Source: UBA9715 sp045614225
GTDB taxonomy: Bacteria; Actinomycetota; Coriobacteriia; Coriobacteriales; Eggerthellaceae
Direction of reading: 5' to 3'
NCBI GenBank assembly: GCA_045614225.1
Contig: JAZLCO010000048.1
Span: 62,001 to 126,000 of the forward strand
DNA length: 64,000 bases
In this document: piece by piece, positions 16,655-25,789 of the stretch
Position numbering within the stretch: the stretch's first letter is position 1
Layout of the letters: every line of letters begins with the position of its first letter
Notes under the pieces: model-generated
Seen by the model: the letters and a program-made list of their open reading frames with translations, nothing else
Database searches by the model: none
What the model was told of the DNA's origin: nothing
Program-made: the position numbers and the translations under genes

Positions 16655-16745
16655 TCTCGCTGTTTAAGACTAACCAGGTGCCTTTTTCGCACCTTGCTGG
16701 TGGCTTCGCCACGTGCATCGCACGCCAACTACTCCCCTGGAGCGG
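16613..16745 (-). promoter_or_regulatory. yybP-ykoY manganese riboswitch
   Basis: On the minus strand, upstream of the TerC gene, are the two signature boxes of this class: GGGGAGTAG (complement of 16729-16737) and GCGAGACC (complement of 16653-16660), with hairpin arms between them (GTGGCGAAGCCAC and GGTGCGAAAAAGGCACC). The second box is also part of the left arm of a terminator. In the known class Mn2+ stabilises the aptamer and prevents termination, so export is switched on by excess manganese. Confidence 0.85.
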
Positions 16746-16836
16746 AGACAGTATACCAAAAGGGTTTTCCGAAAAACTATCGAATTCTCCAGATTTGATA
16801 TAATGCGCAGAGCACATACCTGGGAGGATGCATACC

Positions 16837-17637
16837 ATGGCTTTGCACGACTCGCTTGCGGATCGACTGTTCTACACGAATCGCAAGAGCTATACGGATC
16901 AAGAAGGAAACATCGCTTACCTTGATGCCAAGGGGCTTAGGCGTCCGTTTTCGATGCCGAAGGCTCAACGGGTCATTGCTGCAATCATAGTCGTAGCGGC
17001 CATTTTCATCGGCTATATGATCGTAGACAAAACCGTGCTCAACACCTACCGAGAAGCAGCGGCTTTTGAGAAAACCATCGAGGAAAACCTAGCACGACCT
17101 GCATCGATTGATACACTTCCAAACGTTGCGGTCCTTATGCCACTCGACAACGAAACCATCATGGCAAGCCTCAACGAAACTGGTTTGAAATTTTACGATA
17201 TGACCGAGCTCAACGACTCGTACGATTTGATGGTTTGCAAGCTTCCTGATGACATGACTGCAGAGGAAGCCGCCGCGCTTTACGCGAACGGAATCGGATC
17301 GCTGCAAGCAACGCAAGCAACGAAGCTCCTCAATGGTTCATGGACCCTCGGTGTTGATCGGGAAAACTCGACCATGATCGTCCGCTACTGCGATTTCAAA
17401 ACTGGCGATCCACAGATTGCTGTTCAAAACGCAGTTATCAAAGAAGGGTTCGACACTGCGAGCATGACCGAATCAGGTGTCGACGACTCAGGCAACACGT
17501 TCTCTACCGGCACAATCGAGACAGAGAGCGGCACCTACGTGTGGAAGGTTTCGGCGCTTCAGCTTGACGAGATCTACTCGATCTCCGGTTTGCCCGAAAA
17601 AGCCTGCTATGTGGGCGTGCGCCTCACTTCGGCATAA
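16837..17637 (+). CDS. Single-pass membrane protein of unknown function
   Basis: I do not recognise this 266-residue protein. About 45 N-terminal cytoplasmic residues are followed by one membrane segment (near residues 45-67: RVIAAIIVVAAIFIGYMIV) and an extracytoplasmic domain of about 195 residues with one cysteine pair (one Cys in MVCKLP, one in VRYCDF) plus Cys in KACYVG. No signal peptidase site and no repeats. GGAGG at 16823-16827 fits ATG 16837; ATG 16828 directly abuts it. A perfect TATAAT lies at 16799-16804. It is divergent from the TerC riboswitch unit. The type II anchor suggests an envelope role. Confidence 0.75.
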   Translation: MALHDSLADRLFYTNRKSYTDQEGNIAYLDAKGLRRPFSMPKAQRVIAAIIVVAAIFIGYMIVDKTVLNTYREAAAFEKTIEENLARPASIDTLPNVAVLMPLDNETIMASLNETGLKFYDMTELNDSYDLMVCKLPDDMTAEEAAALYANGIGSLQATQATKLLNGSWTLGVDRENSTMIVRYCDFKTGDPQIAVQNAVIKEGFDTASMTESGVDDSGNTFSTGTIETESGTYVWKVSALQLDEIYSISGLPEKACYVGVRLTSA

Positions 17638-17678
17638 CGACGCGAACCTGTTTAGTCTGGTTCTTGTGTCATTGCGGA

Positions 17679-18593
17679 TTACTTCTCGCGCGTAAAGAAC
17701 TCGTATCCTGCACCCGACAATATGAAACGCGCAGCTCCATCGAGCACTCGAGCTTTGAACGGCGTCGTCAGACCCGGCAATTCGCCATCGTATTGAATCT
17801 GAAGGGGAGGGTCTGCGTACACGGAAACGTTACGTCCGGTATGAACCTCAACCGAATCGGTTCTATCGGGGAACTCGCCTTCTCGATCGCGAATACACGC
17901 AATAAGTGCAGGGATGAGCCCGAAGGCGTTCTCTGATTTCAAGATAACAACCTCGAAAGCGCCGTCTCGCGGTTTGTTTCCGTGGGTTACGGGAATCTCG
18001 AATTGAATACGCGAGAAGTTAACGAGCAAGACACCCAATGCCTCACGTTCGAGCAGCTCACCATCGATTTCAATCTTTACTCTTGACACCGTTGGGGTGG
18101 GGTTCGATACCGCAGCCTGGAAATAAGCCAATGGCCCAAGGAGCTTCTTTGACGGCTGCGCGTCGTGCATGATGGTCGCATCGTAACCTGCGCCTGCCAT
18201 TATGCCGAAACCGAAGCGCTTCCCATCTGCCTCAATCTCTCCCAAATCGAAATCGAGCGTCTCCATTTCGCGTGTCATCCGAGCAAGAGCGTGAGGCTCG
18301 TACGGCGAGAAAAGGTTGTTTGCGAGAAGGTTCGCAGTTCCGGAAGGGAAGGGGAGCACCGGAATGCCCGTATTTGCAAGAGCGTACGTGACTGCTGCAA
18401 CCGTCCCATCGCCACCAGCAACGACAACTGCGTCAAAATCTTCTGCATCCAGCACGAGCTTTGTCACATCGGTTGTTCCGTCTGTGCACCGCAAAGCGTG
18501 CTCGTCACCATCCTCGCAAACCATGCGGAGGTAATCGTACACAGATCCATCGCCGAACCCTGCAGCTATGTTGATGATGATGAGCAGTTTCAC
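17679..18593 (-). CDS. Diacylglycerol kinase-family lipid kinase
   Basis: This is a DAGK_cat-fold kinase, which phosphorylates diacylglycerol or related lipids and returns DAG from lipoteichoic acid synthesis to phospholipid. Motifs: INIAAGFGDG at the N-terminus (usually NPxSG), VVVAGGDGTVAAV for ATP, and LPFPSGTANLLANNL; the C-terminal beta domain is present. The likely start is GTG at 18593 (MKLLIIINIAAG), matching the family start and giving 304 residues; the frame stays open to 18662. The substrate cannot be told from sequence. It is divergent from rnd. Confidence 0.85.
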   Translation of the reverse strand: MKLLIIINIAAGFGDGSVYDYLRMVCEDGDEHALRCTDGTTDVTKLVLDAEDFDAVVVAGGDGTVAAVTYALANTGIPVLPFPSGTANLLANNLFSPYEPHALARMTREMETLDFDLGEIEADGKRFGFGIMAGAGYDATIMHDAQPSKKLLGPLAYFQAAVSNPTPTVSRVKIEIDGELLEREALGVLLVNFSRIQFEIPVTHGNKPRDGAFEVVILKSENAFGLIPALIACIRDREGEFPDRTDSVEVHTGRNVSVYADPPLQIQYDGELPGLTTPFKARVLDGAARFILSGAGYEFFTREK

Positions 18594-18678
18594 GAAGACC
18601 CCAATCTTCGTCGCGACATTGCATTGATGATATGATGGTAACTTAAACGAACAATAACTCAAGTTGGAGATTTACCAT

Positions 18679-19821
18679 ATGTACATTGCATCGCAGGACG
18701 AGCTCGCCGCATTCGTGCAGCGGTCGAAGAACTCGGATGTATTGGCGATCGACACAGAGTTTCTCAGGGAGAAGACGTATTATCCCAAACTCTGCCTCCT
18801 CCAAATGGCCACGCGCGATGAGAGCGTGATCATCGACCCGTTTGCTGTCGACGACCTTCGCATCGTATGCGAACTCTTCGAAGACGATAATATCGTGAAG
18901 ATCTTTCACGCAGGTCATCAGGACCTCGAGATCATGTTCTACGACCTGGAATGCCTGCCTCACCCGATCTTCGACACACAGGTTGCTGCATCGCTTTTGG
19001 GGCAAACGCAGCAAATCGGCTACGCACCCCTCGTTTCTTCAGTATGCGGCGTCAAGCTCAAGAAGATGGATTCGTTCACTGATTGGTCTTCACGTCCACT
19101 CACTGATTCTCAGCTTCAATACGCGCTTGATGACGTCATTTACCTTCCGCAGATGTATGACAAGATGCGAGAAGACCTTTTGAAAAAAGGGCGCCTTGAT
19201 TGGCTCCAATCCGATTTCGAGGATATGAGCAAACCTGAAACGTATCAGGAAGACGAGCGGGAGAGGTTTAGGAAGCTCAAGCACGTCATGCAGCTTAACC
19301 GTCGACAGATGGCAGCAGCTCGTGAGATGGCATCATGGCGCGAGATCGAGGCGCGCAAGAGAAACGTGCCCCGAAAATGGGTTATGACCGACGAGCAAAT
19401 CGTCGAGGCTTGCAAGCGCGAACCAAGAAAAATCGACGACTTGTTCATGGTCAGGGGCATACGCGAGCGCATAACAACGCGCGACGCCCGTGTCATAGTC
19501 GAGTTGACGTCTGCTGCTCTCGATTCATCTCCTGAAGCATGGCCTGAAATCCCTCAACCTGGCAAGAGCGAGCGAAACGTCGACGCAAACGTCGATCTGC
19601 TCATGGCAATCGTCAGGCTGCGAGCCCGCGACTACGACATTGCCATACCCACGCTTGCAAGCCATTCCGACCTTGTCAAGATCGCTCGAGGCCATTACGA
19701 GAATGTCGATATCCTCAAGGGGTGGAGGCGAGAGCTTATCGGAGAAGAGCTTGTCGATCTGCTCGAGGGACGGCTCTCGCTTTCAATTGAAGACGGACAT
19801 GTATCAGTTAGCAAAAACTAG
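18679..19821 (+). CDS. rnd: Ribonuclease D
   Basis: RNase D is a 3'-5' exonuclease that trims tRNA precursors. The DEDDy exonuclease motifs are present: AIDTEF, HAGHQDLEIM, and YALDDVIYLPQMY. An HRDC domain follows near residues 195-275 (QLNRRQMAAAREMASWREIEA), with a second helical C-terminal domain. The ATG at 18679 is preceded by GGAG at 18667-18670; a TTG at 18664 is in frame but lies before that site. Length 380 is normal. Confidence 0.94.
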   Translation: MYIASQDELAAFVQRSKNSDVLAIDTEFLREKTYYPKLCLLQMATRDESVIIDPFAVDDLRIVCELFEDDNIVKIFHAGHQDLEIMFYDLECLPHPIFDTQVAASLLGQTQQIGYAPLVSSVCGVKLKKMDSFTDWSSRPLTDSQLQYALDDVIYLPQMYDKMREDLLKKGRLDWLQSDFEDMSKPETYQEDERERFRKLKHVMQLNRRQMAAAREMASWREIEARKRNVPRKWVMTDEQIVEACKREPRKIDDLFMVRGIRERITTRDARVIVELTSAALDSSPEAWPEIPQPGKSERNVDANVDLLMAIVRLRARDYDIAIPTLASHSDLVKIARGHYENVDILKGWRRELIGEELVDLLEGRLSLSIEDGHVSVSKN

Positions 19822-19836
19822 AATACGAAGAGGTTA

Positions 19837-19850
19837 CGAACAAACGTTTT
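19837..19850. promoter_or_regulatory. LexA (SOS) box upstream of the protease-xseAB operon
   Basis: CGAACAAACGTTTT matches the LexA consensus CGAACRNRYGTTYC at all but the last base. It sits 14 bases before a perfect -10 TATAAT (19865-19870) and so covers the -35 position, where a repressor would block RNA polymerase. ATG of the first gene is at 19904. Confidence 0.65.
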
Positions 19851-19864
19851 CTCTTCAATAAAGC

Positions 19865-19870
19865 TATAAT
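19865..19870 (+). promoter_or_regulatory. -10 element of the protease-xseAB operon
   Basis: A perfect TATAAT 33 bases before the start codon, with the SOS box in the -35 position. Confidence 0.55.
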
Positions 19871-19903
19871 CATAGGAAAACAGACTGACCGAAAGGAAAT
19901 GTC

Positions 19904-20563
19904 ATGACCTACTACTGGCTGCTCATCATCGTCACCCTCGCACTCGGTATGGGAGCTTCAGGATACGTACGACAGCAATTGAACAAATACTCGAAGTTTC
20001 GCTCTTCAAGCGGCCTGACCGGTGCTCAAGCAGCAGCGCAGATGTTGCGCACGTATGGGGTTTCAGATGTCAGCATCGTCAAGGGTAACGAAGGCCAAGA
20101 TCATTACGATCCGCGTTCGAAAACCATCGCACTTTCGCCGAGCGTCTTCGACTATTGCACGGTCACGGCATATGCAACAGCGTGCCATGAAGTCGGTCAT
20201 GCTTGCCAGCACGCACAAGGATACTTGCCTCTCAATGTGAGAAGCGCCATCGTACCCGTTGCTAACCTGGCATCGAATGCTTGGATCTTCGTGTTGCTCA
20301 TGGGCATTTTCTTCCAAATGACTCAGTTCATCGACTTGGCCATCATCATGTACGCGCTGGTCGTCCTGTTCCAGATTGTGACGTTGCCTGTTGAGTTCAA
20401 TGCATCGCATCGCGCCATGGATTACATGAAAGCCATCAACATGCCTCAAAACGAGCTCACGGCCTCGTATTCGGTTCTGAGAGCCTGCGCTTTGACGTAT
20501 GTTGCAGCTGCGCTTGCCTCGTTGCTTCAACTCGTGTACCTCCTCGGCCTGCGCAACAACTAG
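19904..20563 (+). CDS. Zinc membrane metallopeptidase, YugP family
   Basis: The 219-residue protein belongs to the putative neutral zinc metallopeptidase family PF04298 (YugP). An N-terminal membrane segment, the zinc motif HEVGH (His95-His99), and three further hydrophobic segments are visible; the glutamate of LPVEFNASHRA is the probable third ligand. Substrates are unknown. GAAAGGAAA precedes the ATG. xseA begins 2 bases after the stop and so does not have its own leader; the promoter with SOS box at 19837-19870 serves all three genes. Confidence 0.88.
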   Translation: MTYYWLLIIVTLALGMGASGYVRQQLNKYSKFRSSSGLTGAQAAAQMLRTYGVSDVSIVKGNEGQDHYDPRSKTIALSPSVFDYCTVTAYATACHEVGHACQHAQGYLPLNVRSAIVPVANLASNAWIFVLLMGIFFQMTQFIDLAIIMYALVVLFQIVTLPVEFNASHRAMDYMKAINMPQNELTASYSVLRACALTYVAAALASLLQLVYLLGLRNN

Positions 20564-20565
20564 CA

Positions 20566-21939
20566 ATGGTTTCACGGGGCTATCCCACGGCCGGCGCTTC
20601 TCCTACGGTCTCGCAAAACGACATATTCGAAAGCGGCGAAAACTCTGCTTCTACCGCTTTAAGCGTTTCAGCAGCCATGGCGCTCGCAAAGCGGTCGCTC
20701 GAATCGGTGACGGTTCGTATGCTGGGAGAAGTTTCCGAAGTCTCAATAAAAGCGGGCTACAAGGCGGCATATTTCACCGTCAAGGATTCAAGCGCCAGCC
20801 TTCCTTGCATGATGTGGAACAACCGCTACCGTGCAAGCGGAGTGCAGCTCACCGTCGGTCAGATGGTCGAACTTGAGGGTCGATTCACGCTCTATGCTGC
20901 TAAGGGTCGTATGAACTTCGATGTGTTCTCAATCACCCTTGCAGGTGAAGGCAATCTTAGGCTCAAAGTTGCCAACATCGCAAAGAAACTCCAGGCTGAA
21001 GGCTTGACCGATCCTGCTCGCAAAAGGCCCCTGCCTCTCTATCCTGAGAAGATAGGCCTTGTGACGTCTCCACGCAGCGCTGCGGTACACGATGTGCTGC
21101 GCACTCTTCGCCGAAGGTTTCCTGTCGCAACCATTTACCTTGCCGGCGTGCCGGTAGAAGGTGCTCAAGCGCCTGTAGGCATCATCGAGGGACTTCGTTG
21201 CGTGGTAAATGCAGGTTCGCAAGTCGTTCTCGTCGTCAGGGGAGGCGGTTCGTTCGAAGACATGATGCCTTTCAACGACGAGAATCTCGCAAGGGCTATT
21301 GCAGCATGCCCTGTCCCGGTAGTCACTGGCATAGGGCATGAAGTCGATACTGCAATCGCCGACATGGTTTCGGATTATCGAGCCTCGACACCAACAGCAG
21401 CTGCCGAGGCGGTGAGTCCTTCGCGTGAGTCCCTCGACGTTCAATTCCAATCGCAAGCTGATGCGCTTGCAACGGGCATGCGTCGCGTCATAGCGGCTCA
21501 AAAAGCTTTTATCGAGCGCGCGTCAGATCGACCTGCTTTCCGCGATCCCGCGTTCCTGTTCTCATCAGAGGCTCAAGCCCTTGACGCATCGATGGAGCGC
21601 CTCAACCGTGCTGTACCTGCAGTTCTCGAGAAGAATGCGACTTCAGTAGCTACGGCAAGGCAGCGCCTTGTCTCCGTAGGTCCGCATATCACAGAAAGAT
21701 CTCAAGCGGAGCTCGCTCGCAGTGCTGCAAGGCTTGAAGACCTCTCGCCAATCAAAACGCTTGCCAGGGGTTATTCGGTAACACGTGACGATAGTGGCAA
21801 GATAATATCCAGCATTGAACAGACAAAAATCGGGCAACGCGTAATTGTGTCGCTCGTAGATGGCCGTCTCGATTGCGCGGTTGGAGATATTGACGAAATC
21901 GATTTGTTCGGACGAAACAAGGAGATCAAACATGGATAA
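20566..21939 (+). CDS. xseA: Exodeoxyribonuclease VII large subunit
   Basis: XseA is the catalytic subunit of ExoVII, which degrades single-stranded DNA from both ends. The N-terminal OB fold (LGEVSEVSIKAGYKAAYFTVKD) is followed by the catalytic core with VTSPRSAAVHDVL, VVRGGGSFEDMMPFNDENLARAI, TGIGHEVDTAIAD and STPTAAAEA, then the long coiled-coil arm and the C-terminal motif LARGYSVTRD. The 457-residue protein has about 38 residues of poorly conserved N-terminus. No Shine-Dalgarno is seen and the ATG lies 2 bases after the protease gene, so coupled translation is likely. Confidence 0.95.
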   Translation: MVSRGYPTAGASPTVSQNDIFESGENSASTALSVSAAMALAKRSLESVTVRMLGEVSEVSIKAGYKAAYFTVKDSSASLPCMMWNNRYRASGVQLTVGQMVELEGRFTLYAAKGRMNFDVFSITLAGEGNLRLKVANIAKKLQAEGLTDPARKRPLPLYPEKIGLVTSPRSAAVHDVLRTLRRRFPVATIYLAGVPVEGAQAPVGIIEGLRCVVNAGSQVVLVVRGGGSFEDMMPFNDENLARAIAACPVPVVTGIGHEVDTAIADMVSDYRASTPTAAAEAVSPSRESLDVQFQSQADALATGMRRVIAAQKAFIERASDRPAFRDPAFLFSSEAQALDASMERLNRAVPAVLEKNATSVATARQRLVSVGPHITERSQAELARSAARLEDLSPIKTLARGYSVTRDDSGKIISSIEQTKIGQRVIVSLVDGRLDCAVGDIDEIDLFGRNKEIKHG

Positions 21940-22180
21940 CGCAAGGCCCGTAGACGAAATGACTTTCAGGGAAGCATCAGCTGAACTCGACGGCATCATC
22001 CGACAAATCGAAAGCAACACGCTAGAGCTCGAAGACACGCTGAAAGCGTACGAACGCGGCGTGGCGCTCATAGCTTCACTTCAAAAGCGACTATCCGAAG
22101 CTGAGCAAAAAGTCGATGTGCTCATGGGCGAATTGTCAGGTCAGCAAGACGACCAGATTCGAGACACCACGCTGTCATAA
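21932..22180 (+). CDS. xseB: Exodeoxyribonuclease VII small subunit
   Basis: XseB is the small helical subunit that wraps the XseA coiled coil. The 82 residues contain the family core MTFREASAELDGIIRQIES, LELEDTLKAYERGVALI and EAEQKVDVL. The ATG at 21932 follows AAGGAGA and overlaps the end of xseA by 8 bases; the longer in-frame extension upstream is inside xseA and is not used. Confidence 0.95.
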   Translation: MDNARPVDEMTFREASAELDGIIRQIESNTLELEDTLKAYERGVALIASLQKRLSEAEQKVDVLMGELSGQQDDQIRDTTLS

Positions 22181-22297
22181 CTGCAAATTAGCTGGTACAA
22201 GCTTGCCGTTTGCCGAATGGTGATTCACGCGCATTTTTCTAAATACACATCTCGCTAAAATATATGCAACCGTAAACGCAGCCAAAAGGAGATCTAC

Positions 22298-23539
22298 GTG
22301 AACGTTCTCGTAATCAACGCAGGTTCTTCCTCGCTTAAATACCAGCTCATCAACGTTGAGTCCCAGCAACTTCTTGCAAAGGGCCTCTGCGACAGCGTTG
22401 GCTCTGATCGTGCAGTTCATAAACACGGTCTCGGCGATGCCGAAATCACCGAGGAAGCATACATGCCCGACCACGATCACGCAGTCGCACTCGTGCTCAA
22501 TGCGATTACAGAGGGTCCAACCAAAGCAATTGATTCGCTTGATGAAATCGATGCTGTTGGCCATCGCATCGTTCAAGGTGGAAAGTATTTCGACCGCTCG
22601 GTCATCATCGATGAGGACGTAATCGCCAAGATTGATGAAATGGCTGAACTTGCACCGCTTCATAACAAGGCAGCCATCATGGGAATTCGCGGTTGCCAGC
22701 ACCACATGCCGAACACGCCGATGGTCGCAGTTTTCGACACGTCTTTCTACCAGTCACTGCCGCCTAAGGCGTACATGTATCCATTGCCCTACGAGCTCTA
22801 CGAGAAGTACGCTATCCGCAAATACGGAGCACATGGCACTTCGCATCGTTACATCGCCGAGCAAGCCGCCGATTTCCTCGAAGAAGATCTCCGCGACCTC
22901 AAGCTCATCACATGCCACCTTGGCAACGGCTGCTCCATCAGCGCAGTCGACCATGGTATTGCAGTCGACACGTCTATGGGCTTGACGCCGCTCGACGGTC
23001 TCATGATGGGCACACGCTGCGGGTCCATCGACCCTGCCATCGTCACCTACGTCATGGAAAAAGAAGGCCTCTCTCCACAGGAGATGAACGACCTGCTCAA
23101 CAAGAAATCTGGCCTTCTCGGTGTTTCGGGAATCAGCAACGATCTGCGTCAAGTAGATGAACAAGCTGAGCGTGGTAACGAACGCGCCATGCTTGCATAC
23201 GAGATGTATTCGAACTCTGCAAAGAAATTTATCGGCCAATACATCGCTGTCATGGGCGGCGTCGACTGCATCGTCCTCACCGGCGGTGTGGGCGAGAACA
23301 GCGCTCGTATGCGCCGCATGATTTTTGCAGGTTTGCAAACCATGGGCATCATACTCGACGAAGAGCGCAATCGTTCAGGCGCACGCCAGCGCGAGATATC
23401 GTCAGACAATTCCGATGTGCTGATTGTCATCATACCGACCGACGAAGAGCTCATGATTGCACGTGACACCTACGAGCTGGTGCACGACCTCATCGGGGAT
23501 CCGGACATCGACTACAATCTCGACTTGTTCATGTACTAG
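22298..23539 (+). CDS. ackA: Acetate kinase
   Basis: AckA forms ATP and acetate from acetyl phosphate, the last step of acetate fermentation. The 413-residue protein has NVLVINAGSSSLKY at the N-terminus, VGHRIVQGG, the FDTSFYQ signature, HGTSHRY, CHLGNGCSI, and VLTGGVGENSARMR near the C-terminus. Translation starts at GTG 22298 after AAAAGGAGA. pta lies convergent on the other side of a shared terminator, an unusual arrangement since the two are often co-directional. Confidence 0.98.
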   Translation: MNVLVINAGSSSLKYQLINVESQQLLAKGLCDSVGSDRAVHKHGLGDAEITEEAYMPDHDHAVALVLNAITEGPTKAIDSLDEIDAVGHRIVQGGKYFDRSVIIDEDVIAKIDEMAELAPLHNKAAIMGIRGCQHHMPNTPMVAVFDTSFYQSLPPKAYMYPLPYELYEKYAIRKYGAHGTSHRYIAEQAADFLEEDLRDLKLITCHLGNGCSISAVDHGIAVDTSMGLTPLDGLMMGTRCGSIDPAIVTYVMEKEGLSPQEMNDLLNKKSGLLGVSGISNDLRQVDEQAERGNERAMLAYEMYSNSAKKFIGQYIAVMGGVDCIVLTGGVGENSARMRRMIFAGLQTMGIILDEERNRSGARQREISSDNSDVLIVIIPTDEELMIARDTYELVHDLIGDPDIDYNLDLFMY

Positions 23540-23557
23540 GCTATCTTTTTGCACTGA

Positions 23558-23597
23558 AAAAACGAGCGGCCGCCCACCAGGACGGCCGCTTCTCTTC
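23558..23597. terminator. Bidirectional terminator between ackA and pta
   Basis: AGCGGCCG (23565-23572) pairs with CGGCCGCT (23583-23590). Plus-strand flank is TCTCTTCTT; minus-strand flank is CGTTTTTTC, so the hairpin can end both convergent genes and is stronger for pta. Confidence 0.85.
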
Positions 23598-23613
23598 TTG
23601 CGCTTAATAGCAA

Positions 23614-24600
23614 TTACTGTTGAGCCTGAACGCACGTGATGGCGATGACGCCATAGATATCATCAGCATTGCAACCGCGGGAAAGATCGTTGACCGGCGC
23701 GGCAATACCTTGTGTAACAGGGCCATATGCTTCAGCTTTTGCAAGTCGCTGCACGAGTTTATAGCCGATGTTGCCAGCATCGAGATCCGGGAATACGAGC
23801 ACGTTCGCATGACCGGCAACGGAGGAGCCTGGTGCTTTCGAGCTGCCGATCTCAGGAACGATAGCGGCATCGAGCTGAAGCTCGCCATCGAGAGCGAGTT
23901 CGGGTGCAAGTTCTTTAGCAATCGCAACCGCTTCGACGACTTTAGAAGCATCGTCGTTCTTGGCCGATCCATACGAAGAGTGGGAGAGCAGTGCTACGAC
24001 AGGTTCTTCACCGACCAGCGATTTGAAAGACGCTGCAGATGAAACTGCAATGTTTGCAAGTCTGGTGGCATCTGGCTGCACCTCCAAACCGCAGTCTGAG
24101 AAGAGGAACGTGCCATTTGCACCGAATTCGCAATCGGGTACGACCATGATGAAGAACGAGCTGACGAGTGCAGCTCCCGGGGCTGTCTTGAGAATCTGAA
24201 GGCTCGGACGAAGAACGTCGCCAGTCGAATGGCAAGCGCCTGCAACCATGCCATCGGCCATGCCAGCCTTTACAAGCATGACGCCAAAGTACAGGACATC
24301 CTCGATGATCTCGGCGGCTTTTTCCTCCGTCATACCCTTGTGTTTCCTGCACTCATACAAACCATTTGCAAGCTCTGCCTTGTATTCAGAACTTTTCGGA
24401 TCGATGATGCGGGCGCCTTCCAGGTTTTTCCCGCTTTCCTCAATTGCACTAACATCGCCAAGGATTATCAGATTTGCAATACCATCTGCAAGAATGCGCT
24501 CAGCAGCTTCCAGTGTACGGGGGTCATCGCCCTCCGGCAACACGATCGTCTTCTTGTCCTGCTTGGCTCGATTGATAACAGATTGAAGGAATGCGCTCAT
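23614..24600 (-). CDS. pta: Phosphate acetyltransferase
   Basis: Pta converts acetyl-CoA and phosphate to acetyl phosphate for AckA. The 328-residue single-domain form shows VLPEGDDPRTLEAAERI at the N-terminus, MVAGACHSTGDVLRPSLQ, LFSDCGLEVQPD, LSHSSYGSAK, and NVLVFPDLDAGNIGYKLVQRL near the C-terminus. AAGGAGGAG precedes the ATG. Pta with AckA gives substrate-level phosphorylation from acetyl-CoA made, for example, downstream of IorAB. Confidence 0.97.
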   Translation of the reverse strand: MSAFLQSVINRAKQDKKTIVLPEGDDPRTLEAAERILADGIANLIILGDVSAIEESGKNLEGARIIDPKSSEYKAELANGLYECRKHKGMTEEKAAEIIEDVLYFGVMLVKAGMADGMVAGACHSTGDVLRPSLQILKTAPGAALVSSFFIMVVPDCEFGANGTFLFSDCGLEVQPDATRLANIAVSSAASFKSLVGEEPVVALLSHSSYGSAKNDDASKVVEAVAIAKELAPELALDGELQLDAAIVPEIGSSKAPGSSVAGHANVLVFPDLDAGNIGYKLVQRLAKAEAYGPVTQGIAAPVNDLSRGCNADDIYGVIAITCVQAQQ

Positions 24601-24739
24601 TTCTCCTCCTTGGCATTGTGGTTAAGGATTGCGCGTTTTGTCGCAATTGTATGGTAATGCAGTTTGAAAAAGCCCAACTCTATAAAATAGTCCGCGGTTG
24701 TTTTATCTGGTGACCGATGAACGACAAGAAGGGGATCGA

Positions 24740-25771
24740 TTGAAAACGATATCGTTCGCCGTGCCGTGTTATAACTCGGCCGAGTACATGGACAAGTGCA
24801 TTGAGTCGCTACTCGCTTGCGATGATGGACGCGGCGATATCGAAATTCTTATTGTCGACGATGGCTCGACGAAGGACAACACAGCTCAGAAGGCTGACGA
24901 ATGGCATGAACGCTACCCTGAAACCATCTACGCAATCCATAAGGAGAATGGCGGCCACGGTTCTGCCGTCAACACGGGTCTCGAATATGCTCGTGGGCGT
25001 TATTTCAAGGTAGTTGATTCGGACGACTGGCTCGATGAAGAAGCCATGGCTCAAATCATGCCCTACCTCCGCCGACAGAGCGAGCTTCGCGAAGCAACGG
25101 ATCTTGTAATCGGTAACTACGTCTATGAAAAGGTCTACGAAGGCACACGCACTCCCATCAGCTATGGCCACATTTTCCCAACTGATCGAGAATGCACATG
25201 GGATGAGATTGGGCGTTTCAAGCCTAGCCAGTATCTCCTCATGCACTCTGTCATCTATCGCACGGAGATGTTGCGCGACATCGAGCTCAAGCTTCCAGAG
25301 CATTGCTTCTACGTTGACAACATCTTCGTCTACGTGCCGCTGCCTGCCGTTAAATCGATACGTTACTTCGATGTCGACATGTACCGTTACTTCATCGGTC
25401 GCGAGGGTCAGTCTGTCAACGAAGACATCATGAAATCGCGCATTGACCAACAACTTCGGATTACGCGCGTGATGATCGACTCAGTTGATCTGGACGAGGA
25501 TGTCGAGTCCAAGAGACTCCGACGTTACATGCTGAACTACCTCTCGATGATGATGTGCATCTGCTCGGTTTTCCTCCGCATGATCAATACGAGCGAGGCC
25601 GAAGGGAAGCGCAAGGACATATGGGCTTACCTGAAGGCACGCAGGCCAAAGATGTATGGACGCATCAGGAGGAACGTCCTCAATTTCAGCACGAATATTC
25701 CGAGCAGGTTTGGGCGCAGGCTGGGATTGGGCGGCTATCATCTCGCGCAGAAGATCTTCAAGTTCAACTAA
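24740..25771 (+). CDS. Family 2 glycosyltransferase
   Basis: The protein has a GT-A fold: SFAVPCYNSAEYMDKCIES, EILIVDDGSTKDNT, NGGHGSAVNTGLEYARGRYFKVVDSDDWLD with the metal-binding DSD. The last 100 residues are helical and basic. It most likely adds a sugar to a cell-surface polymer; the acceptor is unknown. Start: TTG at 24740 follows AAGGGGA at 24729-24735 and gives MKTISFAVPCYNS, the usual family start, 343 residues; an extension to 24698 is possible. Monocistronic; the stop is 18 bases from the end of the convergent aminotransferase-like gene. Confidence 0.88.
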   Translation: MKTISFAVPCYNSAEYMDKCIESLLACDDGRGDIEILIVDDGSTKDNTAQKADEWHERYPETIYAIHKENGGHGSAVNTGLEYARGRYFKVVDSDDWLDEEAMAQIMPYLRRQSELREATDLVIGNYVYEKVYEGTRTPISYGHIFPTDRECTWDEIGRFKPSQYLLMHSVIYRTEMLRDIELKLPEHCFYVDNIFVYVPLPAVKSIRYFDVDMYRYFIGREGQSVNEDIMKSRIDQQLRITRVMIDSVDLDEDVESKRLRRYMLNYLSMMMCICSVFLRMINTSEAEGKRKDIWAYLKARRPKMYGRIRRNVLNFSTNIPSRFGRRLGLGGYHLAQKIFKFN

Positions 25772-25789
25772 CTGATCTAGTGCAATACC

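Noticed and set aside
24698..24739. Extended N-terminus of the glycosyltransferase
   Set aside because: The family begins at SFAVPCYNS, and a ribosome binding site precedes the TTG at 24740.
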